DNA of 64,000 nucleotides, taken from NCBI GenBank assembly GCA_963791635.1, contig CAWBTC010000018.1:62001-126000 (forward strand). The letters are read 5' to 3'. The stretch is from VFMC01 sp963791635. Lineage in GTDB: Bacteria; Actinomycetota; Acidimicrobiia; Acidimicrobiales; Ilumatobacteraceae. A program made the translations under genes and the position numbers. Positions 51,335 to 60,909 of this stretch are shown here, piece after piece (within the stretch, counting starts at the first letter, position 1; every line of letters begins with the position of its first letter). The notes under the pieces are model-generated. The model was not told the origin of the DNA, did no database searches, and saw only the letters and a program-made list of their open reading frames with translations.

Positions 51335-51991
51335 GTGCCGACCACCAGCGCACCGACCGATCAACATCCCGACGACCGCGAATCGGGCCACCTGTCAGAG
51401 CCCTCGTCGACAGAACTGCCCGACCTGGCCGAACCGTCGACGCGCGGCTCCGACCCGCTCGCACGTCTGGCGCAGGTCGGCGCGGCGATGCCGCACGGTC
51501 GCTCCCGCAGCCGGATCGACGTCAAGCTGATGCTCGCCAGCTTCGGCATCGCGGTCGGTGTCGTCCTCGCGGTGCTCGGGGTCCTTCGTTCTGTCACCGG
51601 CCGCGAGCAGCAGGGCCTCCCCGATGCGATCGAGAACATCGATCCCATCCGCGGCGCCACGCAGGTGCCACAACAGACCCGAGTGTTCGTCGACCTGTTG
51701 AACGGCTACGAGGCGACCATGTTCATCGACGGCGTCGAGCTCGAGGTGTTCTCGCTCGACGGCGAGGTCGACCAACAACCGCCGGCGCTCGGCGGCGACC
51801 AGCAGGAGGTCATCGTCCCTCCCGGCGCGATCTACGAACCCGGCAACAACACCCTGACCTTCACGCCCGGCCCATCACAGTCGATCGAAGCCTTCGGCAC
51901 AGGCATGCACACGGTGACGATCCGCTACTGGCTCACCGACGACGGGCCTGGTCGGTTCCGGACGTTCAACTGGACGTTCTACGTCGTCTGA
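51335..51991 (+). CDS. Single-pass membrane protein of unknown function
   Basis: The 218-residue product has a disordered N-terminal 60 residues, a membrane helix (LMLASFGIAVGVVLAVLGVL) and a beta-rich external domain (TRVFVDLLNGYEATMFIDGV ... GRFRTFNWTFYVV) that looks Ig-like but is not recognised. It is divergent from the PASTA kinase gene, and its 3' end overlaps ligA by 13 bases on the opposite strand. The GTG start at 51335 is likely. Confidence 0.65.
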   Translation: MPTTSAPTDQHPDDRESGHLSEPSSTELPDLAEPSTRGSDPLARLAQVGAAMPHGRSRSRIDVKLMLASFGIAVGVVLAVLGVLRSVTGREQQGLPDAIENIDPIRGATQVPQQTRVFVDLLNGYEATMFIDGVELEVFSLDGEVDQQPPALGGDQQEVIVPPGAIYEPGNNTLTFTPGPSQSIEAFGTGMHTVTIRYWLTDDGPGRFRTFNWTFYVV

Positions 51992-54135
51992 TCCAACTCG
52001 CCGGTCTCGAGCAGTGCCAGGAACCCGGCTTCGTCCAACACCGGGATGCCCAGATCCGTTGCCTTGGTCACCTTGCTGGCACCGGGCTCAGCGCCGACCA
52101 CCACTGCGTACGTCTTCGCACTCACGCTGCCAGGGCTCTTGCCACCACGACCCTTGATCGCCGCCTCGGCCTCCTCGCGTGAGAAGCCCTCCAGCGATCC
52201 GGTGACCACCACGGCCTTGCCGGCCAGCACCTGCGGGAGGCGGCTCACCTCGACGTTGCCGAACTCCACACCTGCGGTGCGCAGCTTTTCGATCATCTCC
52301 CGGTTGACGTCCTTCGCGAACCAGCGGACGATCGACGCGGCGATGGTCGGACCGACGCCCTCGGTGGTGGCCAGGTCGGCCTCCGACGCGCCAATCACCG
52401 CATCGAGGTTGCCGAATGCGAGGCTGATCCCCTCCGAGGCGGACGGGCCGAGTCCTTTGATGCCGAGGGCGGTGAGCAACCGCGGCAGCGGGCGTGTCCG
52501 TGAGCCTGTGATCGAGGTGACGAGCTTCTCGGCGCTCATCGCGGCGAACCCTTCGAGTTGCAGCAGTTGATCGACCGTGAGGAAGTAGATGTCGGCCGGA
52601 TCGCTCACCAGCCCGGCATCGCTGAGCTGGAACACGGTGCGGTCGCCGAGACCCTCGATGTCCATCGCCCCGCGTGAAGCGAAGTAGATGATGCGCTGGT
52701 CGCGCTGGAACGGGCAGGACGGCTCCACGCATCTCGTGTCGGCCTCCCCCTCCGGGCGGATGAGCTCGCTCTTGATCGCGCACGGGCACAGCGTGGGGAA
52801 GTGCCATTCGGGCAGCCCCTCGGGCCGCAGGGCGAGCACCGGCCCGACGACCTCGGGGATCACGTCGCCGGCTTTGCGCACGACCACGGTGTCGCCAGGC
52901 CGCACGTCCTTGGCGCGCACCTGGTCCTGGTTGTGCAGTGTGGCCATGCCGACGGTGGAACCACCGACGAACACCGGCTCGAGCACGGCGAACGGCGTCG
53001 CCCGACCGGTGCGGCCGATGGACACCTGGATGTCGCGAAGCAGGGTCGTGCGTTCCTCAGGCGGGAACTTGTACGCGATCGCCCACCGGGGTGCCCGTGA
53101 GGTGAAACCGAGCTGCTCTCGCTGGGCGAGGTCGTCGACCTTGGCCACCGCGCCGTCGATCTCGTACGGGAGGTCGTGGCGGTGCTCCTGCCAGTGCCGG
53201 CAGAACGCGTACACGCCGTCGAGATCGTCGACGACTCGGATCTCCGGGTTCACCGGGAACCCGAGCGTCGCGAGGAACTCGAGGGTTTCGCGATGCGACT
53301 CGAACACCGGACCACCCACCACCTCGCCCGATTGGTAGCACCAGAAGCTCAGCTCACGTGACGCGGTGACCTTCGGGTCCTTCTGGCGCAGGCTGCCGGC
53401 AGCAGCGTTGCGTGGATTGGCGAAGCGTGGCTGCCCCGCCTGTGCAGCGCGTTCGTTCAACGCCTCGAAGCTGGCGAGCGACATGTACACCTCGCCACGA
53501 ACCTCGACAACGTCGGGCGCACCCGCCGGCAACCGGAGCGGCAGCCCTGCGATCGTGGCGACATTGGCCGTGACATCCTCGCCCACGCGTCCGTCACCCC
53601 GGGTGGCAGCCTGCACGAAGCGGCCCCCCTCGTAGCGCACGCTCATCGCGAGGCCATCGATCTTGAGCTCACAGACGAACCGGACCGGGGACCGCGGGGA
53701 GACCTCGGTGGGGGCCGGCTCGGTCGGCACCCGCCCGTCGGCCACCTGGCTGGCGAGGAGGTCGAGCTGCACTGCGGGGGCGGGAGCGGCGGAGGGGGGT
53801 GAGGCGGGTGAGGAACCGAGGCCCTTGGCGATCCGCTCGCCCCACGCCGTCAGCTCATTGATGTCCATGGCGTTGTCGAGGCTGGTCATCGGCACGCGGT
53901 GAGCGACCGGGGCGAAGGTGGCACCGAGCGTCGAGGCACCAACCCGCCGGGTCGGCGAATCGGTCGAGGCGAGACCGGGGTTGGCGTCTTCGAGGGCACG
54001 AAGCTCGCGAACCAGTTCGTCGTACTCGGCGTCGCTGACCTCAGGATCGTCGAGGCCGTAGTAGCGCTCGTCGTGATGACGGATGAGGCTGCTCAGCTCG
54101 GCGATCCGCGCCGCCGGGTCACCAGGAGTCGTCAC
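51979..54135 (-). CDS. ligA: NAD-dependent DNA ligase
   Basis: LigA seals nicks in replication and repair. The 718-residue product has domain Ia (HHDERYYGLDDPEVSDAEYD), the adenylation domain with the nucleophile Lys in CELKIDGLAMSVRYEG, ANPRNAAAGSLRQKDP, DGAVAKVDDL and AYKFPPEE, an OB fold (GATPFAVLEPVFVGG), a four-Cys zinc finger (LCPCAIKSE and CVEPSCPFQ), HhH motifs (MDIEGLGDRT) and a C-terminal BRCT domain (LAGKAVVVTGSLEGFSREEA). A Pro/Ala-rich insert near residues 105-140 is longer than usual. GTG 54135 is preferred over an upstream TTG because TACACT lies seven bases before it. Confidence 0.95.
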   Translation of the reverse strand: MTTPGDPAARIAELSSLIRHHDERYYGLDDPEVSDAEYDELVRELRALEDANPGLASTDSPTRRVGASTLGATFAPVAHRVPMTSLDNAMDINELTAWGERIAKGLGSSPASPPSAAPAPAVQLDLLASQVADGRVPTEPAPTEVSPRSPVRFVCELKIDGLAMSVRYEGGRFVQAATRGDGRVGEDVTANVATIAGLPLRLPAGAPDVVEVRGEVYMSLASFEALNERAAQAGQPRFANPRNAAAGSLRQKDPKVTASRELSFWCYQSGEVVGGPVFESHRETLEFLATLGFPVNPEIRVVDDLDGVYAFCRHWQEHRHDLPYEIDGAVAKVDDLAQREQLGFTSRAPRWAIAYKFPPEERTTLLRDIQVSIGRTGRATPFAVLEPVFVGGSTVGMATLHNQDQVRAKDVRPGDTVVVRKAGDVIPEVVGPVLALRPEGLPEWHFPTLCPCAIKSELIRPEGEADTRCVEPSCPFQRDQRIIYFASRGAMDIEGLGDRTVFQLSDAGLVSDPADIYFLTVDQLLQLEGFAAMSAEKLVTSITGSRTRPLPRLLTALGIKGLGPSASEGISLAFGNLDAVIGASEADLATTEGVGPTIAASIVRWFAKDVNREMIEKLRTAGVEFGNVEVSRLPQVLAGKAVVVTGSLEGFSREEAEAAIKGRGGKSPGSVSAKTYAVVVGAEPGASKVTKATDLGIPVLDEAGFLALLETGELDQTT

Positions 54136-54177
54136 GCCGGCGAGTGTAGGCAACCGGTGTGACGGAGTCGCTCGGTG

Positions 54178-55203
54178 TCAGGCGCCGAGGACGAAACGGG
54201 TGGCCGTTGCCTGATCGTGCACACGTCGGCCGACCTCACCGGTGATCCGATGCACTCGTTCGGCCACCGACGGACTGAGCATGCCGAGGCCGCACTCCGG
54301 TGTGATGAGGCATTGGGTACGGAGCAACACGTGGTCACAGCCTCGCTCGACGAGCTGGCACCACAGCTGGGTGAGCTGACGCCACGGTCGTTCCACGGTG
54401 GTGGAGATCGGGCCATCGGTGTGCACCGCACCCCACGCGACGATGCCACCACGGACGAGGAACTGCTGCAGGTACCCGGCGGCCTCGACGATCGAGGTGT
54501 CGACCGGGATCGACAGGATCTGGGGGCCGGCCCCGATCAACGACGCCCAGTCGGCATCACCGCAGACATGGAGTCCCGACAGTCCGCGTGATTCGATCGC
54601 GGCGAGCGCTCCGGAGACGAGGTCGATCGCGGTGTCGGGTGCGATCGGGAAGTTGGCGTCGGTGAGATCGACCATGTCCGGCTCGTCGATGAACACGAGC
54701 TGCCGGCACCCTGGCAGCGCCGACTCGACGGCGTCGAGGAGGTGGTGGACGTGCGCCCGCACGGCGCGCACCGAGACGGCGAATGCATCGTGTACAGGCA
54801 CCCCGGCCCGCAGGAACGCCAGACCGAGCGTCACCGGACCGACGAGCTGCCACTTGATCGCCTCGAGCGGACCGCTCTCCGGATCCACGTGGTGCTCGGC
54901 AGCCAACTCGAGGAAGCGACGGAAGCCGGCGAACGCGTCGTGCTGGAGGTCGGTCGACACGTCGGCGAACGGATCGATGCCGTTGAGGTCGACGGAGATG
55001 GCTCCGTACTGGCCGACGGTGACGCCTTCGATCCCGAGCATCGCCTGGACGATGAGCCCTTCGGCCGGCGAGCGCCTCGGCAGCGAGGGCACGGTGGGGA
55101 TCGCCGTCGCGTCGAGCGCAAAGCGGATGCCGGCGTCGAGATCGCGGTGGGGCAGGCTTCCGATGCCGACCGTGACGCCGTTGGCGATCCGCAGTGCAGC
55201 CAT
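54178..55203 (-). CDS. MetE/uroporphyrinogen decarboxylase-like barrel protein
   Basis: The 341-residue product resembles the C-terminal, zinc-bearing half of cobalamin-independent methionine synthase: ANGVTVGIGSLPHRDLDAGI, KWQLVGPVTLGLAFLRAG, LVFIDEPDMVDL, a zinc-site SGLHVCGDADW (His and Cys), and a second Cys in LITPECGLGMLSPS. The N-terminal MetE half is absent. Stand-alone forms are known in archaea and many actinobacteria; methyl transfer to an unknown thiol is inferred. ATG 55203 has GAGGAGGGGAGAG upstream. It is next to ligA with 42 bases between. Confidence 0.8.
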   Translation of the reverse strand: MAALRIANGVTVGIGSLPHRDLDAGIRFALDATAIPTVPSLPRRSPAEGLIVQAMLGIEGVTVGQYGAISVDLNGIDPFADVSTDLQHDAFAGFRRFLELAAEHHVDPESGPLEAIKWQLVGPVTLGLAFLRAGVPVHDAFAVSVRAVRAHVHHLLDAVESALPGCRQLVFIDEPDMVDLTDANFPIAPDTAIDLVSGALAAIESRGLSGLHVCGDADWASLIGAGPQILSIPVDTSIVEAAGYLQQFLVRGGIVAWGAVHTDGPISTTVERPWRQLTQLWCQLVERGCDHVLLRTQCLITPECGLGMLSPSVAERVHRITGEVGRRVHDQATATRFVLGA

Positions 55204-55452
55204 CGTTCTCTCCCCTCCTCTCGTCCTGGTCGTGGGTGCGTGCCCTGGGTACGGGTGTGGCAAACGGTGGTTCCGTCCGATCGCCGATCTCGCCGGATCT
55301 CGCCGGATCTCGAGATGCTCGCACGCCGGTTCTGCCGCCGACGAGACGGATTCGTCAACCCTCGGTGAACACCCGTCGCAACGACCGGGCCCGACGAGAA
55401 CCTGCCGACGGACCACCGGCCCGGCTGCGGCGCCTGGATACCCTGACGCCTC

Positions 55453-56343
55453 GTGCAGTCGCCAGCCAAATCTCGTCAGATCCCGGTGCTCTGGGTGGCC
55501 CGCGCGTTGTGGCTCGTCGTCGCCGTGTTCGGCGGTGCCGGCTTCGGTGACGCGCTCGCCACACACAGCCGCGCAGTGCAGGTCACCGGCACGACAGGGC
55601 TGTGGGTCGGGTGGGCGATCGTGGCCATCGCGCTCGCGATCCCGGCCACGCTCGGCCTCACCGTGTCGCGCCTGACGGCCCCGATGAGCGCTGTCGCCGC
55701 AGTCGCCTCGTTGGTCGACGACGACGTCTCGTCGTCCACCGTCGTCGCGGTGGTGTCCACTCTGCTCGCTGCACTCGTGATCGGAAGCGGCGAGTTCGGC
55801 CAGGCGATGGTGCAGGCCTCGGCCTACGGCGACGAGCGGCGTTTCCCGCTCCGCCCACCGGCGGCGTTCTACTCGCCCACCATCGTCTCGTGGACCGTGC
55901 TCTGTGCTTGCGTGCTCATGGGTCCGCTCGCGCTCGCGGCGCGCTCCTGGGCGGTCGGCGCGGTGCTCACCGTTGCAGGGGTTGCGCTCGCAGTGTTCCT
56001 GGTGCCCCGATTCCATCGCCTGTCGCGCCGATGGGTCGTGCTCGTGCCGGCCGGCATCGTGTTCCACGACCACGTCGTGCTCGCAGAGACCGTCATGTTC
56101 CCGGACCGAATCCTCACGAGGGCACGACTCGCGCCCGTCGACACCCAGGCCGCCGATCTCACCGGGCCAGCGGGCGGTCACGCGGTCGAGGTCGCGTTGG
56201 TGGAGCCGACGACCGTGGTGCTCGCGGGCACACGCGACGCGCCGGCAGGGCGCGCATTGCACGTCCTCGCCTTCCTCGTTGCGCCGACGCGCCCAGGGCA
56301 GCTGCTCCGCGCCGCCGGCGAGCGCTCGATCCCGGTCGGGTGA
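55453..56343 (+). CDS. Integral membrane protein, unknown function
   Basis: The 296-residue product has about six membrane helices (VLWVARALWLVVAVFGGAGF, WAIVAIALAIPATLGL, VVAVVSTLLAALVIG, WTVLCACVLMGPLALAA, VLTVAGVALAVFLVP) followed by a cytoplasmic PH-like segment of about 100 residues (VVLVPAGIVFHDHVVLAETV). It is not assigned to a function. TACCCT lies nine bases before GTG 55453. Confidence 0.65.
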   Translation: MQSPAKSRQIPVLWVARALWLVVAVFGGAGFGDALATHSRAVQVTGTTGLWVGWAIVAIALAIPATLGLTVSRLTAPMSAVAAVASLVDDDVSSSTVVAVVSTLLAALVIGSGEFGQAMVQASAYGDERRFPLRPPAAFYSPTIVSWTVLCACVLMGPLALAARSWAVGAVLTVAGVALAVFLVPRFHRLSRRWVVLVPAGIVFHDHVVLAETVMFPDRILTRARLAPVDTQAADLTGPAGGHAVEVALVEPTTVVLAGTRDAPAGRALHVLAFLVAPTRPGQLLRAAGERSIPVG

Positions 56344-56352
56344 CCCGAGTCG

Positions 56353-57393
56353 TCAGCGGGCGATGCCGCCACCGAGCACGCGCTCGTCGGTGAGGTCGTA
56401 CAGCACCACGCTCTGGCCGGGTGCCACACGTCGCTCGTCCTCGCGCCAAGTGAGCACGATCTCGTCCCCGTCGAGGCAGGCATCGGCTCGGCGCGGGGCA
56501 CCGTGGGCGCTGCACTGCACGAGCACTTCGCCCTGCACCTCGCCCGCCGCCCATGTCATCGAGGCGACCCGACTGGTGCTGCGGTACAGGTGCTCGTCTC
56601 CGCCGACCGTGACTCGGCCGGCGTCGATGTCCACATCGACGACGTAGCGCTTCGGGCCGCCGCCGGGCAGCCCGATGCCGCGACGCTGACCGATCGTCAC
56701 CAGTTCCACTGCGTCGACCGATCCCAGCTCGCTGCCATCCAGGTCGACCACCCGTGCGCGACGGAACCCGATGCGGTCGCCGAGGAACTGCTCGCGACCG
56801 CCGGACTGGGTGATGAAGCACACGTCCTGGCTGTCGGGCTTTCGCGCGGTGCGCAGACCGCCAACATCGGCTCGGCGGCGCACCTCGGCCTTGGTCAGGT
56901 GTCCCACCGGGAACAGCGTGCGGGCCAACTCGTGCTGCGGGAGCATGTGGACGACGTAGCTCTGGTCCTTCGCCGCATCTGCGCCACGGGCGACGTAGCG
57001 ATGGCCGGCGTGATCGACGATGCGAGCGTGATGACCGGTTGCGATGGCGTCGAAGCCGAGCAGGTCGGCGCGTTCGCTCAACCGATCGAACTTCAGGTGC
57101 CGGTTGCACTCGATGCACGGGTTGGGAGTGATGCCACGCACGTGTGCATCGACGTACGGCGCCACGACGTGCCGGTCGAAGTCCTCGGTGAAGTTGAAGA
57201 CCAAGTGGTCGATGCCGAGTTGTTGGGCGACCCGGCGGGCATCGTCGACGTCTGCGACCGAGCAGCAGCCGGTGTCGCTGTCACCACCCCACAACCGCAT
57301 CGTCACTCCCACCACCTCGTGGCCTGCGGCGAGCAGCTCGGCTGCCGCGACCGACGAGTCCACGCCACCGCTCATCGCGCACATCACCTTCAC
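56353..57393 (-). CDS. mnmA: tRNA-specific 2-thiouridylase
   Basis: MnmA thiolates U34 of tRNAs for Lys, Glu and Gln. The 346-residue product has the PP-loop MSGGVDSSVAAAELL, the catalytic Cys in TPNPCIECNRHLKF, TGHHARIV, KDQSYVVHMLPQHEL and the second catalytic Cys in SQDVCFITQSGG. The GTG start overlaps the stop of the cysteine desulfurase gene by four bases. That enzyme supplies the sulfur, so the pair is a functional unit. Confidence 0.94.
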   Translation of the reverse strand: MKVMCAMSGGVDSSVAAAELLAAGHEVVGVTMRLWGGDSDTGCCSVADVDDARRVAQQLGIDHLVFNFTEDFDRHVVAPYVDAHVRGITPNPCIECNRHLKFDRLSERADLLGFDAIATGHHARIVDHAGHRYVARGADAAKDQSYVVHMLPQHELARTLFPVGHLTKAEVRRRADVGGLRTARKPDSQDVCFITQSGGREQFLGDRIGFRRARVVDLDGSELGSVDAVELVTIGQRRGIGLPGGGPKRYVVDVDIDAGRVTVGGDEHLYRSTSRVASMTWAAGEVQGEVLVQCSAHGAPRRADACLDGDEIVLTWREDERRVAPGQSVVLYDLTDERVLGGGIAR

Positions 57394-58592
57394 GACGATG
57401 CCGCCCCGCTCGACGCGTGCGACCGGATCCGTGTGACAGCATCGGCGACCACGACGATCGCCCGATCGACGTCGGCCAGGGTGGTGGTCCGACCGAGGGT
57501 GAGGCGCAACGCTCCGACTGCCCACTCGCGGTCGATGCCCATCCCGGCCAACACGTGCGACGGCTCCATCGCCCCGGCCGCGCACGCTGACGCTGCGCTC
57601 GCACACACGCCGGCCTCGTCGAGCATGAACAGCAGCGCCTCGTTCTCGATGCCCTGCAGACAGAGGTGCGCCGAACCGGCCACCTTGTGGTCGTGTGAGA
57701 CGGTCTCCATCACCCCGTCGAGTCGCGCCATCAGTTCGTCGACGAGTCGATCGCGGAGCGCGGAGAGCCGCTCTCGTTCGCTGTCGCGTTCGGTGTCGGC
57801 GAGTCGCAGCGCCGCGGTCATCGCGATGATGCCGGCCACGTTCTGCGTACCACTGCGCCGGTCGCGCTCTTGTCCGCCGCCGATGAGCAACGGTTCGAAA
57901 CGAGCCGCACCGCGCGCAACGAGCACGCCGACGCCTTTCGGTCCACCGAACTTGTGGGCCGAGAGCGAGAGCAGGTCGACGTGTGGCGTCACGGTGCGCA
58001 GGTCGAGCCACGACGCAGCCTGCACCGCATCGGTGTGCACCACCACGCCGGGATTCGCCCGACGAGCGACCTCAGCTGCCGCGGCGACATCGGTGATCGC
58101 GCCGACTTCGTTGTTGACAGCCATCACCGACACCACCGACACCTCGGAGTCGACGGCAGCCGCGAGGTGCTCGAGGTCGATCCGACCACTGCGGTCGACC
58201 GACACGAGACGGCCGTGCACGCGCTCCACGGCGTGCAGGACCGCATGGTGCTCCACTGTCGAGCACGCCGCTGTGCCACCCCGTGCGGCGACCACGCCGA
58301 GCACCGCCGTGTTGTCGCTCTCGGTGCCGCCGCCCGTGAAGATCACGTCGCCCGGTGCACAGCCGAGCACCTCGGAAACGGTCTCGCGTGCTTCATCGAG
58401 CGCGGCCCGAGCCTGGCGCGCGAATCGATGGGAGCCGTTGGGGTTCGCGTACTGCTGGTCGAGGAACGGCAGCATCGCATCGATCGCCTCGCGGCGCATC
58501 GGCGTCGTGGCGGCATGGTCGAGATAGGTGAGCGCGCCGTCCCCCACGCCAGGCTGAGGCACTCGTTGTCGCGCCGAATGATGTCCCGACAT
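57390..58592 (-). CDS. Cysteine desulfurase (NifS/IscS type)
   Basis: This PLP enzyme takes sulfur from cysteine for tRNA thiolation and Fe-S clusters. The 400-residue product has TYLDHAATTPMRREAIDAM, FTGGGTESDNTAVLG, CSTVEHHAVLHAVE, NNEVGAITDV, HTDAVQAASW, the PLP Lys in SLSAHKFGGPKGVG and the catalytic Cys in SAASACAAGAMEPSHV. It overlaps mnmA by four bases. ATG 58592 follows TAGCGT by seven bases; an in-frame GTG at 58601 is less likely. Confidence 0.93.
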   Translation of the reverse strand: MSGHHSARQRVPQPGVGDGALTYLDHAATTPMRREAIDAMLPFLDQQYANPNGSHRFARQARAALDEARETVSEVLGCAPGDVIFTGGGTESDNTAVLGVVAARGGTAACSTVEHHAVLHAVERVHGRLVSVDRSGRIDLEHLAAAVDSEVSVVSVMAVNNEVGAITDVAAAAEVARRANPGVVVHTDAVQAASWLDLRTVTPHVDLLSLSAHKFGGPKGVGVLVARGAARFEPLLIGGGQERDRRSGTQNVAGIIAMTAALRLADTERDSERERLSALRDRLVDELMARLDGVMETVSHDHKVAGSAHLCLQGIENEALLFMLDEAGVCASAASACAAGAMEPSHVLAGMGIDREWAVGALRLTLGRTTTLADVDRAIVVVADAVTRIRSHASSGAASS

Positions 58593-58626
58593 GGGCGTCA
58601 CGCTACCGACGAGCGATGATGCAAGG

Positions 58627-59424
58627 GTGCGGGGCTTCCGATCCGACTCATACGGCGAGGCGTTCGCCGACGTCTACGACGAGTGGTACGCGGACATCAC
58701 CGATCTGGAGACGACCGTGTCGTTCCTGGCCGACCTCGCAACGAACGGCGGCACCAGAGACGGTTCGGTGCTCGAACTCGGAGTGGGCACCGGCCGGCTC
58801 GCGCTGCCGCTCGCGGCGCGCGTGGGCAGCGTGATCGGCATCGACAGCAGCCAAAAGATGCTCGAACGACTTGCATCTGCTGACCGGCACAGGACCGTCA
58901 AGACGGTGTTGGGCGACATGGTCGACGATCTGCCCTCTGGGCGCCACGAGGTGGTCCTCGCTGCCTACAACACCGTGTTCAACCTCACGACCGCTGCACG
59001 TCAGCAGGCGTGCTTCGACCGAGTGGCCGGCGCGTTGGCGCCGGGCGGTTCGTTCGTCGTCGAAGCGTTCATCCCCGACCACGACCAGGAGCGCCCTCGC
59101 GGATCACAGGTGACCGTGCGTTCGATGACCGCCGAATCCGTGGTGCTGAGCGCCAGCGTGTACGACGCAGCAGCGCAGTCGGCGGAGGGGCAGTTCATCG
59201 AGATCTCCGAGACCGGGGGCGTTCGCCTCCGTCCGTGGTCGATTCGCTGGGCCGATCCAGCCGAGCTCGACGCCATGGCCACCAACAGCGGCCTCAAGGT
59301 CACCCAGCGTTGGGCCGACTATGACTGCAGCACCTTCGATGCCACCAGCGATCGGCATGTGACGGTCTACACATCGGCGCGAAATCCAGAGCAGGTTCGT
59401 ACTTGGCGAGAACAATCGCTCTAA
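58627..59424 (+). CDS. Class I SAM-dependent methyltransferase
   Basis: The 265-residue product has YGEAFADVYDEWYADI, the SAM motif VLELGVGTGRLALPLAA, the acidic VIGIDSSQKML, LGDMVDDLPSG and VVLAAYNTVFNLTT, then GGSFVVEAFIPD. The substrate is unknown. GTG 58627 is chosen because family similarity begins there and GATGAT ends six bases before it; an upstream ATG at 58591 would overlap the divergent desulfurase start. Confidence 0.8.
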   Translation: MRGFRSDSYGEAFADVYDEWYADITDLETTVSFLADLATNGGTRDGSVLELGVGTGRLALPLAARVGSVIGIDSSQKMLERLASADRHRTVKTVLGDMVDDLPSGRHEVVLAAYNTVFNLTTAARQQACFDRVAGALAPGGSFVVEAFIPDHDQERPRGSQVTVRSMTAESVVLSASVYDAAAQSAEGQFIEISETGGVRLRPWSIRWADPAELDAMATNSGLKVTQRWADYDCSTFDATSDRHVTVYTSARNPEQVRTWREQSL

Positions 59425-59437
59425 GGTGGTCATTGCT

Positions 59438-60421
59438 GTGAGCCAACTACGTCTGAATCCACTCACCGGCCGATGGGTCACCATCGTCGCCGAGCGGGCC
59501 GATCGGCCCAGTGACTTCGCGCCCCGCGTGGCCGAGGTCGAAGCCGGGCCCGATCGCCCCTGTCCGTTCTGTCCCGGCAACGAAGAGGCGACCACCCCGT
59601 CGCTCGAACAGCTCGACGCCGGTGGCAGCTGGAAGATGCGCGTGATGCCGAACCTCTACCCGGCGTTCTCCGGCGACGAGCCCTTCTCGGTGCACCACCT
59701 CGGTCCGGTTCACGTGGAGGCAGAAGCCAGTGGCATCCACGAGGTCTTCGTCTACACCGCCGATCACAACGGTGGCCTGCACACCCTGAGCGACGTCGAC
59801 GCGTCCGACATGATGCGGATCCTGCAGCGTCGCTTCCAGGAACACGCCAACGCCACCAACCTTCGGTTCACACAAGCGATCATCAACCACGGCCGCGAGG
59901 CCGGCGCCTCGCTCGCCCACCCGCACGGCCAATTGCTCGGGCTCCCGTTCGTGCCGGGTGAGGTGCTCGAAGAACAGCGCGGCTTCAGCCGCTTCGAGGG
60001 CGGTTGCATCCTGTGCGCCACCGTCGAGGCCGAGCTCGTCGACGGCAAGCGCGTCGTGTTCGCGAACGACGATGTCGTGTGCATCTGCCCGTTCTGGAGC
60101 GGCTCGCCGTTCGAGATGATGATCATCCCGCGCAGCCACGATCTGCACCTCACCGACTCCAACGACGCCACACTGGCGGCGATGGGCATCGCGATCCGTG
60201 ACGCCATCGCACACCTGCGCGAAGCCGTTGGCGACGTGAGTTTCAACCTCGTGTTCCGGACGGCGCCGCACCACTACACCGGTGCGTTCCACTGGTACGT
60301 GAGCATCTGGCCGAAGCTCGTCACCACCGCCGGCTTCGAGCGAGGCACGGGCGTGCTGATCAACATCGTGCCGCCCGAGACTGCAGCAGTGCATCTGCGC
60401 GACGTCGCCGTCCACGCCTGA
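59438..60421 (+). CDS. galT: Galactose-1-phosphate uridylyltransferase
   Basis: GalT exchanges UMP between UDP-glucose and galactose-1-phosphate in the Leloir pathway. The 327-residue product begins SQLRLNPLTGRWVTIVAERA, with zinc ligands in CPFCPGNE, the substrate stretch RVMPNLYPAF, INHGREAGASLAHPHGQLLG holding the nucleophilic His of HPHGQ, and HHYTGAFHWYVSIWPK. GTG 59438 is preferred (TAAGGT ten bases upstream); GTG 59426 is in frame. Other gal genes are absent. The glycogen gene glgB lies further downstream, on the other strand. Confidence 0.88.
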   Translation: MSQLRLNPLTGRWVTIVAERADRPSDFAPRVAEVEAGPDRPCPFCPGNEEATTPSLEQLDAGGSWKMRVMPNLYPAFSGDEPFSVHHLGPVHVEAEASGIHEVFVYTADHNGGLHTLSDVDASDMMRILQRRFQEHANATNLRFTQAIINHGREAGASLAHPHGQLLGLPFVPGEVLEEQRGFSRFEGGCILCATVEAELVDGKRVVFANDDVVCICPFWSGSPFEMMIIPRSHDLHLTDSNDATLAAMGIAIRDAIAHLREAVGDVSFNLVFRTAPHHYTGAFHWYVSIWPKLVTTAGFERGTGVLINIVPPETAAVHLRDVAVHA

Positions 60422-60462
60422 CGCATTCACCCGCGAACCAACCGTCGAGCGACCACACCGTC

Positions 60463-60909
60463 ATGGCAAACATCTCGGTATCGATCGAGATCGATGCCAC
60501 ACCGCAGCGAGTGTGGGACGAGGTCGAGCCCGTCGAGCGTCACGTCGACTGGATGCACGACGCAGTCGCGATCCGCTTCGTGACCGATCAGACCCGCGGC
60601 GTCGGCACCAGGTTCTTGTGCGACACCAAGGTCGGGCCGATCAAGCTCGTCGACAAGATGGAGATCACCGACTGGCGTCCGGGTGAGGCGATGGGTGTCC
60701 GCCACACCGGTCTGGTCACGGGGACGGGCATGTTCACCCTGTCGCCGATCGACCTCGGTCGCCGCACCCGGTTCACGTGGGCAGAGGAGTTGATCTTCCC
60801 GTGGTGGCTCGGCGGTCCGATCGGTGCGTGGATCGGCGGCAAGCTCGTGATGGGTGCAATCTGGCGGCGCAACCTGCGCGCCCTCGCCCACGTCATCGAA
60901 GCGGGCTGA
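60463..60909 (+). CDS. SRPBCC (START-like) family protein
   Basis: The 148-residue product has a START-like hydrophobic-ligand fold: ISVSIEIDATPQRVWDEVEP, GVGTRFLCDTKVGPIKLVDK, ITDWRPGEAMGVRHTG and RTRFTWAEELIFPWWLGGPI. Members bind lipids or act as polyketide cyclases; this one is unassigned. The stop codon lies inside the first unit of a tandem repeat. Confidence 0.75.
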   Translation: MANISVSIEIDATPQRVWDEVEPVERHVDWMHDAVAIRFVTDQTRGVGTRFLCDTKVGPIKLVDKMEITDWRPGEAMGVRHTGLVTGTGMFTLSPIDLGRRTRFTWAEELIFPWWLGGPIGAWIGGKLVMGAIWRRNLRALAHVIEAG

